A stretch of 8,634 nt of DNA from Mailhella massiliensis (GTDB lineage: Bacteria > Desulfobacterota > Desulfovibrionia > Desulfovibrionales > Desulfovibrionaceae). Every line of letters starts with the position of its first letter. Within the stretch, counting starts at the first letter, position 1. Of this stretch, positions 1 through 7,400 are shown in pieces. The translations under genes were made by a program, and so were the position numbers. The stretch spans positions 1 through 8,634 of the forward strand of contig NZ_DYZA01000045.1 in the NCBI RefSeq assembly GCF_020741395.1. Direction: 5' to 3'. Below the pieces are notes generated by a model, which was not told the DNA's origin, made no database searches, and saw only the letters and a program-made list of their open reading frames with translations.

Positions 1-2
1 GG

Positions 3-122
3 GAACTGCCCTTCTGTATACGGTTACGAAGAGGGGAAGGCAAGGCGATCCGGGAGTTGGGGGATGTTGCTCTTTTGAAAGAAGCAGAAGAGCGTCTTTG
101 GGTGAGTAAAAGACGTTCATAA
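3..122 (+). CDS. Possible C-terminal fragment of an upstream gene, unknown product (partial)
   Basis: This frame is open from the window edge to a TAA at 120-122 and gives 39 residues. They are highly charged, with a helix-like stretch (GKAIRELGDVALLKEAEERL) and a basic tail ending SKRRS, which would suit the C-terminus of a soluble protein. I do not recognise a family. Against it, the codons include several that are rare elsewhere in the window (TTA, CGA, AGA, ATA), and the minus strand is also open from 120 to the left edge, though it has no ribosome binding site at its ATG. The plus-strand reading is preferred only because of its helical composition and because every other gene here is on that strand. 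Confidence 0.3.
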   Translation, partial: ELPFCIRLRRGEGKAIRELGDVALLKEAEERLWVSKRRS

Positions 123-163
123 AATTAAACATAATATATTTTCATAGGTTACCAATATCAACA

Positions 164-193
164 TTGACACTTTCCAGCGGGGGATGCTATGGA
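164..193 (+). promoter_or_regulatory. Candidate sigma70-type promoter upstream of the 243-617 gene
   Basis: A perfect -35 consensus TTGACA lies at 164-169. Eighteen bases further on, a weak extended -10 (TG at 185-186, then TATGGA at 188-193) matches only three of six core positions. The surrounding 120-175 is clearly more AT-rich than the coding DNA. Transcription would start near 200, which fits translation from the ATG at 243 and not from the ATG at 189, which would lie upstream of the transcript start. Confidence 0.4.
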
Positions 194-242
194 GGACAAG
201 AAGGGCCCGCGCCCGTTTTATGTTGCTGGAAAGGGAGATATC

Positions 243-617
243 ATGGCCGTCGCGATGAATGAAATGGAAAAAGTCACATTGCATCTGGAAAATGGGGCCA
301 GCCTCATCTTTTATGGCCGTCTTTTTTCCGAGGCCGTGTGGTATGATGAATACAGCGGCGTGCTTACTCACCAGAAGCTTTATGTTACCGATCAGAACGA
401 ACAGGTGTATGCCATTCAGAAGGGCGGCGAAGGCCGGAGCCTCTCCCGCGCCTATCGCATCTCTGTCCACGGAGAGCGCTGCGTGATCTATAACGGGCGC
501 TATTCCATGGAGATTCCCCTTGACCTTCTGCTTCTTGCCGTACGCTCGCTCTGCGGAACGGAAGATGGCGCGGCTCTGGAACAGGCGGAAGAAATCCTGC
601 GCGCCGCCAACTGCTGA
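243..617 (+). CDS. Small uncharacterised cytoplasmic protein
   Basis: The gene encodes 124 residues with no signal peptide or membrane segment, so it is probably cytoplasmic. The first half (residues 8-75) reads as alternating beta strands: VTLHLENGASLIFYGRL, an aromatic WYDEYSG turn, KLYVTDQNEQVYAI, then YRISVHGERCVIYNG. The C-terminal 40 residues look helical (IPLDLLLLAVRSLCG, then ALEQAEEILRAA). I cannot assign a function. It resembles short conserved hypothetical proteins of Desulfovibrio-type genomes, but that is from memory. The ATG at 243 is chosen because AAGGGAG (231-237) sits 5 bases upstream. An in-frame ATG at 189 has only a GGGGG run (179-183) before it and would add 18 residues. 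The M16 peptidase gene starts 98 bases after the stop, so co-transcription is possible. Confidence 0.75.
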   Translation: MAVAMNEMEKVTLHLENGASLIFYGRLFSEAVWYDEYSGVLTHQKLYVTDQNEQVYAIQKGGEGRSLSRAYRISVHGERCVIYNGRYSMEIPLDLLLLAVRSLCGTEDGAALEQAEEILRAANC

Positions 618-635
618 TATTGGACCTGTGCCTGC

Positions 636-677
636 CCGCAAGGGCCTTGCGGCGACCTTGCGACGGGCCGCCGTTTT
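636..677 (+). promoter_or_regulatory. Overlapping inverted and direct repeats, possible attenuator or terminator
   Basis: CCGCAAG (636-642) pairs with CTTGCGG (646-652) around a 3-base loop. A second copy of CCTTGCG at 656-662 repeats the one at 645-651 and could pair with CGCAAGG (637-643) instead. GCGGC (649-653) can also pair with GCCGC (667-671), ending two bases before TTTT at 674-677, and this excludes the first hairpin. Mutually exclusive hairpins with the later one next to a T run suggest a weak terminator or attenuator before the peptidase gene. No leader peptide or known riboswitch is evident. Confidence 0.3.
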
Positions 678-715
678 CATTTTGAACTTGAGAAAAGCAC
701 ATATAAGGAAAACGC

Positions 716-3619
716 ATGAACAGCCATGGTTTTACCCTTGTCAGGGAAGAGGACATGCACGAAGCGGGCGGCGTCGTCCGCCTCTGGAAACATGATGCCA
801 CCGGGGCCGAACTTCTTTCCGTCTGCAACGACGATGAGAACAAGTCCTTCGGCGTGAGCTTCCGCACCCCTCCCAGAGATTCCACGGGCGTGGCCCATAT
901 TCTTGAACATTCCGTGCTCTGCGGCTCCGACAGATATCCGGTGAAGGAACCCTTTGTGGAGCTTCTCAAAAGCTCCCTTCAGACCTTCCTGAACGCGCTC
1001 ACCTTTCCCGACAAGACCTGCTATCCTGTCGCAAGCTGTAATCTTCAGGATTTTTACAATCTTATCGACGTGTATCTCGATGCGGTGTTCCATCCCCGCA
1101 TTGATGAGAACGTGCTCAGGCAGGAAGGCTGGCACATTGAGGCCGACGGCCCCGACGCACCGTGGCAGTTCAAGGGCGTGGTGTTCAACGAGATGAAGGG
1201 CGTATATTCCTCGCCTGATTCCGTGCTCATGGAAGAGTGCCAGCATGCCGTGTTCCCCGACATGCTCTACAGCCTTGATTCCGGCGGCGACCCGGCCGTG
1301 ATCCCGAGCCTTACTTTCGAGGCCTTCCGTGAGTTCCACGCGAACTATTACCATCCGTCCAACGCGCGTTTCTTCTTTTGGGGGGACGACCCGGAAGAGG
1401 CGCGCCTTGCCCGCATCGCAGAGGTGATCGCGCCCTATGCGCGGCGCGAGGTCTCTTCTGAAGTGCCGCTTCAGGAGCGTCTTCCCCTTCCGCGTTTTCT
1501 GGAAATCCCCTATGCCGCATCCGACGGTGAGGAGGCCGACAAGGCCCATGTGGCCGTGAACTGGCTTTTGTGCGAATCTAAGGAAACTGAGGAAATGTTT
1601 GTGCTGAATATGCTTGAGCACATCATTTCCGCGCTTCCCGGATCTCCCTTGCGTAAGGCGCTCATGGATTCCGGACTTGGTGAGGACATTTCCGGCTGCG
1701 GCCTTGAGGGCGACCTGCGCCAGGCCTATTTTTCCATGGGGCTGCGCTCCATAGACGCGAAGGACGGCCCCCAGGTGGAACGGCTCATGATGGAGACCTT
1801 GGCGGAGCTGGCGGACGAAGGCGTGCCCGCCCCGGCCGTGGAAGCGGCTCTCAATTCTCTGGAGTTCATGCTGCGGGAAAACAATACCGGTTCCTTCCCA
1901 CGCGGCCTTGCTGCCATGTTCCGCAGCCTCTCGGACTGGCTGTATGACGGCGACCCCTTCGCCCCGCTTGCCTGGGAAAAGCCCCTTGCCTCCATCAAGG
2001 AGCGTCTTGCCGGGGGGGAGAAGGTGTTTGAAGACGCCATACGCCGCTGGTTCCTCGACAATACGCACCGCGTCACCGTACTGCTTACGCCGGACGCATC
2101 CCTCGCCGCGGCCCGGCAGGCCGTCGAGGATGCAAAGATCGATGCCCTGCGCAGGGGGATGGATGAAAAGGAACGCGCCGAAGTGGTGGAAATCACGGCG
2201 GCCCTTCGCGCTGCGCAGCAGAAACCCGATTCCGAGGAAGCGCTGAATACCGTGCCCAGCCTCGGCAAGAAAGACCTGCCGGAGAAAAACGCCCATATTC
2301 CCTGCGAGGTGGAAAAAAGCGACGGGCTCGACGTGGTGACGCATCCTTTGGACACTACGGGTATTTTATACGCGCGCCTTGCCTTTGATCTTGGAGCCGT
2401 GCCTGCCCGCCTTCTGCCGCTGGTTCCCCTTTACGCCCGCGCGCTGACGGAACTCGGCACGAAGCGCCGTAATTATGTGGATCTCGGCTTTGAGATTTCC
2501 GCCCATACCGGCAGCCTGGGCGCCGGGGCCGTGGTATTGCCGCGTTTTTCCGATGCGGCCGTGGTTTCCTTCCTGTCCGTGTCCGGCAAATGCACGGCGG
2601 ACAAGGTGGGCCGCATGACTTCTCTTATGGAGGAAATTCTTTCCGAACCCGATTTCGACAACCGTGAACGCTTCATGCAGATGGCCCTTGAGGAAAAGGC
2701 ACGCATGGAGCAGGCCGCCGTGCCTTCCGGGCATATTCTGGTGAATACGCGCCTGAACGGCAGGCTTTCGGCCGTGGGCCGCATTTCCGAGGAAATGAAC
2801 GGGGTGAGCGCCCTCATGTATGTGCGCGAGCTCATACGCCGTCTGGAGCAGGACTGGGAAGGTGTGCGCGCCGACCTTGCGGAATTGCACGGCGTTATCG
2901 TGCGCAGGGATGCGGTGAAGCTCGACCTGACGGCGGACGGCGCTCTTCTGGCCGAGGCACGCGGCGTGCTGGAGAAGCTGGCCCTCTCCCTGCCTTCCCG
3001 CCCCGCACAGTCCAGCCCTGTCGAGCTTTCGCCCCTTCCCGGGGCGGAACTTCTGAGCATACCGGCTCAGGTGAACTATGTGGGCCTCGGCCTTTCCCTG
3101 AACGGGACGGGCTACATCTACAGCGGCTCTCAGGCGGTGATCCTGCGCCATCTGCGCATGGGCTACCTGTGGGACCGCGTGCGCGTGCAGGGCGGGGCCT
3201 ACGGCTGCTTTGCCCGCTACGGCCGCGCCACGGGAGCGTTTACCTTTGCTTCCTACCGCGATCCCAATGTGGAAAACACCCTCAGGGTGTATAGGGAGAC
3301 GGCGGACTACCTCGGCAACCTTTCCCTTTCCGAGGCGGATATTACCCGCGCGGTGGTGGGCGCCATAGGCGACGTGGATGCCTACATGCTGCCCGGCGCA
3401 AAGGGCTCGGCCGCATTCTCCCGCTGGATGGCGGGAGAGTCGGAAGAAGAGCGTCAGCGCATCCGTGAGGAAATTCTTTCCACCCGCCTTGCCGATTTCC
3501 ATGACTTCGCACCCTGTCTAGCCCGGGCGCTGGAGACCGCCGTGCCCTGTGTACTCGGCGGAAGCGACGCCGAGGCCGTGGCCGACGCGGAAGGCTGGAC
3601 GAAAACGCGGGTCCTGTAA
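716..3619 (+). CDS. M16C zinc metallopeptidase, presequence protease (PreP)-type
   Basis: The 967-residue protein is a full-length member of the insulinase/pitrilysin superfamily, subfamily M16C; PreP-type enzymes are about this size. These enzymes enclose and degrade short unfolded peptides in a closed chamber. The inverted zinc motif HILEH gives ligands His61 and His65 and catalytic Glu64. The distal ligand is Glu159 in VFNEMKGVYSSPD, 94 residues on as in PreP. An M16C-associated region follows a helical linker (about 465-520, with PSLGKKDLP). The C-terminal half keeps the signature LWDRVRVQGGAYGC (about 817-830) and SYRDPN (846-851), which includes the conserved Arg used for substrate binding. 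There is no signal peptide, so it is probably cytosolic and supports peptide turnover. The start has AAGGA at 705-709, six bases before ATG. The downstream TPR gene begins 24 bases after the stop. Nothing suggests truncation or inactivation. Confidence 0.93.
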   Translation: MNSHGFTLVREEDMHEAGGVVRLWKHDATGAELLSVCNDDENKSFGVSFRTPPRDSTGVAHILEHSVLCGSDRYPVKEPFVELLKSSLQTFLNALTFPDKTCYPVASCNLQDFYNLIDVYLDAVFHPRIDENVLRQEGWHIEADGPDAPWQFKGVVFNEMKGVYSSPDSVLMEECQHAVFPDMLYSLDSGGDPAVIPSLTFEAFREFHANYYHPSNARFFFWGDDPEEARLARIAEVIAPYARREVSSEVPLQERLPLPRFLEIPYAASDGEEADKAHVAVNWLLCESKETEEMFVLNMLEHIISALPGSPLRKALMDSGLGEDISGCGLEGDLRQAYFSMGLRSIDAKDGPQVERLMMETLAELADEGVPAPAVEAALNSLEFMLRENNTGSFPRGLAAMFRSLSDWLYDGDPFAPLAWEKPLASIKERLAGGEKVFEDAIRRWFLDNTHRVTVLLTPDASLAAARQAVEDAKIDALRRGMDEKERAEVVEITAALRAAQQKPDSEEALNTVPSLGKKDLPEKNAHIPCEVEKSDGLDVVTHPLDTTGILYARLAFDLGAVPARLLPLVPLYARALTELGTKRRNYVDLGFEISAHTGSLGAGAVVLPRFSDAAVVSFLSVSGKCTADKVGRMTSLMEEILSEPDFDNRERFMQMALEEKARMEQAAVPSGHILVNTRLNGRLSAVGRISEEMNGVSALMYVRELIRRLEQDWEGVRADLAELHGVIVRRDAVKLDLTADGALLAEARGVLEKLALSLPSRPAQSSPVELSPLPGAELLSIPAQVNYVGLGLSLNGTGYIYSGSQAVILRHLRMGYLWDRVRVQGGAYGCFARYGRATGAFTFASYRDPNVENTLRVYRETADYLGNLSLSEADITRAVVGAIGDVDAYMLPGAKGSAAFSRWMAGESEEERQRIREEILSTRLADFHDFAPCLARALETAVPCVLGGSDAEAVADAEGWTKTRVL

Positions 3620-3643
3620 CTCGGAACGTGCCGGGAGTATGCC

Positions 3644-4471
3644 ATGAACAGTGAAAAAAAACGCGGCATCATGCTGACGAGCTCCGCAATTATTCTGTGC
3701 ATTGTCTCCTTTGCCGCCGGATTTGTCGGCGGAGGCATGGTGGCGGAGCACAGGGCTGCGGGAAAGGCCGACCATGCTCCGGCTGCGGCCCCGCCGGTAG
3801 TCACCGCCGGGAGCATTTCGGCGGAGGATGAACATATACGCCACCTCAGGGAAGAAGCCATGGCCGAACCGGGCAATGCCGGGCGCTGGACGAAACTCGG
3901 CAATGCCTGCTTCGACGCGGGAGATCCTGAAGGCGCCATAGAGGCCTATCAGGCTTCGTTGAGCCTCGAGCCCGGAAATGCCGACGTGCGGACGGACATG
4001 GGCTCCATGTACCGTATGAAAGGTGAAGCGCTGCGCGCCGTGGAATGCTATGATCAGGCCCTGCGTGATAGCCCTGGCCACAAGAACGCCGTTTTCAACA
4101 AGGGCGTGACGCTGATACTCGATCTGGAGAAGCCGGAAGAGGCCGTGGCTTTCTGGCAGTCCGTGCTGGAGAAAGAACCCAACTTCACCTTGTCCAGCGG
4201 AGAACCGCTGAAGCGGGTAATGCCCGCGCTTTTGGCAAATGCCGCTCTTCAACTGGAGGCTCACGACAGGCAGGAAACGGCGCTTCGTTCCTATGCGGAA
4301 GCTTTGAAGCTCGATGACTCCTTTGCCCCTGCGCTCGTGCACCGCGCGTGGCTTCTGGAGAACATGGGCCGCGCTTCGGAGGCGCTTCCTCTGTGGAAGC
4401 GCGTGCTGGAGCTTTATCCCGAAGCCACCGACCCCGCAGGCAAACCTGTCCGCGACCGCATCAAGCAGTAA
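3644..4471 (+). CDS. Membrane-anchored tetratricopeptide repeat (TPR) protein
   Basis: The 275-residue protein begins with a basic segment (MNSEKKRG) and one hydrophobic helix (about residues 9-34) ending in a glycine-rich GFVGGGMVAE. This looks like an uncleaved signal anchor that places the rest in the periplasm. An Ala/Pro-rich spacer (38-60) precedes TPR units at about 79-112, 113-146, 147-180, 194-227 and 228-261, with typical positions such as GNACFDAGDPEGAIEAYQAS and LEPGN. TPRs bind partner proteins. The organisation recalls the CcmI/NrfG-type TPR proteins, but nothing here links it to cytochrome c maturation. Two units share a C-terminal extension (W..VLE..P..T...G.P), which suggests internal duplication. 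GGGAG at 3633-3637 lies six bases before the ATG. The next gene starts nine bases after the stop, so the two are very likely co-transcribed and may act together at the membrane. Confidence 0.85.
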   Translation: MNSEKKRGIMLTSSAIILCIVSFAAGFVGGGMVAEHRAAGKADHAPAAAPPVVTAGSISAEDEHIRHLREEAMAEPGNAGRWTKLGNACFDAGDPEGAIEAYQASLSLEPGNADVRTDMGSMYRMKGEALRAVECYDQALRDSPGHKNAVFNKGVTLILDLEKPEEAVAFWQSVLEKEPNFTLSSGEPLKRVMPALLANAALQLEAHDRQETALRSYAEALKLDDSFAPALVHRAWLLENMGRASEALPLWKRVLELYPEATDPAGKPVRDRIKQ

Positions 4472-4480
4472 TCATACGGG

Positions 4481-7400
4481 ATGGTCATGTTTCCGTTTTC
4501 TTTTTCCTCAGTTCGCATGACAGCGGCGCTTCTGGCGTTTCTGTGCCTGCCCCTGCCCCTTCATGCCGCTCCTGAAGAAGGGGCGGCCGTGCTTGTTGCC
4601 GAGCCTGCTCCTTCCGTGGCCTTGCCGGAGGAAGTGCTCATAAGAGCGGATGTACAACCCGCTCCTCCCCCGCCGATGGAGAAGCGCTCCACGGCCTCGC
4701 GTCTGCCTGTACTTTCCCTCTTTTCCCAGATGCTGGACGAGAAAGGGGCTTTCAGCGTGGAGGAGGCCGCCGGAAAGCTTGACGGCTTCACAGCCTATGA
4801 CATAGGTCCTCTGTCCCGGGAAACGGGTACGCTGTGGCTGCACCTCGACCTTTCCGACGTGAAGGATACCGCTCCCCATACGCTCTGGCTGGATCTCGGC
4901 ACACAGACGCCTTCAGGCGTGTCCGTGTGGCTTTCGTCCGACGGCAGGAACTGGCAGAGCGCCCGGGCGGAAACGGCCGGTGTGTATGAACTTGCGCCCG
5001 CGGGCAGACACGGGCAGGTGCTTGTCCGAATGGATGGCCTTCCGGGTCTGTGGTTCAGCCCCGCGCTTTGCTCCCTGCCGGAGATCATGCATTCGCCGGA
5101 AAGGCTCTCCCATGTTCTTTCCCTGGCGTTTCTTGCCCTTCTCGGAACGCTCTGCCTGCTTCTCAGCCTGACGGAACGCGGGGAGGGCCGTTTCTGGACG
5201 GCGGTTCTCGCCTTCGCTGCCGTGGTTCAGGGGATGTGGGGGATTCCTTCCACACCGGCGGGCAGTATGGGTGCGGCTTCCTTTTCCGGAATGTTCGCGG
5301 CGGGTGTGGCGCTTTTCATGCTGCCCCATGCGGGACGGGTGCTCATGCGCACGCGGCTTTCCTCCCCTTCTGTGGATTTGCTCTATCTTCTTTTCGCCCT
5401 TCCCGGGGCATGTGCTGCCATAGTACCGCTTCTGCCCGGCATGGCGTGGACGGCAAGGCTCCTTTCCCTATGGCCGCTGGCGGCCGTCCTTTACCTTGTG
5501 CCTGCGCTTCTGCTCGCCCTTCGCGGAGTGCAGGGTGCCGCTCCGTTCTTTTTTGCCTGTCTTTCCATGGGAGGTGCAGCTGCCGTTTCCCTGTGGGGCC
5601 TTCTTCACGGGCTGGAAAATCCGTGGTGGGGAGTGGCTGTGTCCGTCGGGCAGGCTGTAGGTCTGCTTTTTCTCTCTTCGGCCGCGCCGCATAAGGAAGG
5701 CCCGGCGGGTGCTCAGACGTTGGAGATGGAGATACCGGAGCGTCGCCCCGTCGAGATCCGGGCCAACACCTATAAGGAGAACAGCCTTGCCGCTCTGCGC
5801 CGTGCCTTCCGGGGCACGGTGGAGGAACTTTTCGACGAGGCATGCCGCCTTGATCAGGCTCTGACGAGAGCCGGCTTGGACAGGGAAAAGGTGGATATCA
5901 TGACCCATGCCGACGGCATGGTGGCTGCAGCCAGGAAGCTTTCCGAAAGCGCGCTTGACCTGCCTGCGGGCGCGACTCTTCCAGAGGCATCACTCCAGGT
6001 ATTCGAGCTGCGTCAAGTCATACAGAAGGCTTTCGCCTCGGTGTTTGAGGAGGCGGAAAAGAAGGGGCTCGGCCTTGCCTGGTATGTGGCTCCCCAGCTG
6101 GGGCAGAAGTTCCGGGGGGATGTCTCCCGCCTGACGGCGTTGCTTTCCCTTTTGCTGGCCGATGCCGTGCGCGCTTCCTCGCATGGGGCTGTGAGCCTGC
6201 ATGTACGGCGTTCCGGTGCAAGTACGCATCCCGGGCATCTGCAGTTCACGGTGGCCGATAACGGTGAAGAGCTTCCTCCCCGGGGCAGGCAGAGCATGCT
6301 CATTGCGAGGGCCTGGGAGCTGGCTTCTGCCCACGGGGGCGATTTGTTCATCGACGCTACGCCCCAGGGGCTGGAACTTACCTTCAGCATGGAATGTGCG
6401 GCCATGGAGTCTGACGGCGTGACGGAAAAATCCGTGCCCGTACAGGAAGGAACGGAAATGTCCCGTTCTGAGGCTCAACTTGTGATTCTTGCTTCTCCCG
6501 ACGGCCTGAGCCGCCAGATGTACGCCCACTATCTGGACGACATGGGCTTCTGCCTGTGGGAGGCCCGCGACGCGGAAGAGGCGGCCTCTCTCTATGCCGT
6601 CTCCCCTGCCGCTCTGGTGCTTTTCGACGGGAACCTGGGTGAAGAGGATATGGTACAGGCCCTTGCGGCCATACGCATGTTTGAAGGTGAGCAGTCCCTG
6701 CCCGCCGCTCCCTTCCTGCTGCTTGCCCGCGACGATATGCAGGCGGAGCGTATAGCGAAGGCCGGTTGCGACGAGGCCCTCATCCAGCCCGTGGTACGGA
6801 AGGATCTGCGCGCCATGGCAAGGTGGCTGATTGCACCGACGCCGGAGCGGCCTGTGCTGAGTACACAGCGCATCACCCTGGCCGCTGTTCTGGCAGGAGC
6901 GCATTCCGGCAACGCCCGCATGCAGCGCAAGGCAGTGCTTAAAGGGGAAACGCGGAGAGAGGCGGAATCCGCCCCCGAAGCAGGAGGAGAAGGACAGTCT
7001 TTCGCCGGACATACTGAGGAAGGAGCTTCTTTGGGAGCTGAGGGCGGGCAGCCTAAAGTTCTTTCCCCGGAAGAGCAGAAGTCTCCTCAGGAAAAGAAAA
7101 GCGGGGGCTGGCTTTCCTCTCTGTTCCGCACCTACCCCTCGGCTTCGTCCCAGGAAAGGGCGCAGGAGGGAGAACCTGAAGGCTGTGAAGTCATTCCCTC
7201 GCGTCTTGTCCGTGAAGAGAAGGATGCCGAGGTCGTGGAGCTTCTGGCTGAAGATGTGCTGGTGGAGGAGAGCGGTATCCAGGAACTGACTGAGGCCGAC
7301 CTCGCCCCTGCCTCGGAACAGCCGGAGACTCCGGCCGAAGGGGAGGTGGAGGAACTTATAGAACTTGATTCCTCCCTCATCCACGCGCAGGCCGAAGAGT

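Noticed and set aside
1..120. Minus-strand start at 120 reading out of the left edge
   Set aside because: The frame is open for 40 codons, but no ribosome binding site precedes the ATG and the product is proline-rich and unremarkable. The plus-strand fragment is slightly more protein-like.
682..707. TTGAAC...TATAAG as a promoter for the peptidase gene
   Set aside because: The spacing is only 14 bases, too short for a normal sigma70 promoter.
677..2344. 555-residue open frame on the minus strand
   Set aside because: It lies wholly antisense to the M16C peptidase, whose motifs are unmistakable. The product is His/Gly/Arg-rich with no recognisable domain, as expected from the complement of GC-rich codons.
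2366..3502. 378-residue open frame on the minus strand
   Set aside because: It is antisense to the C-terminal half of the peptidase, where the conserved GGAYG and SYRDPN motifs are in the plus frame.
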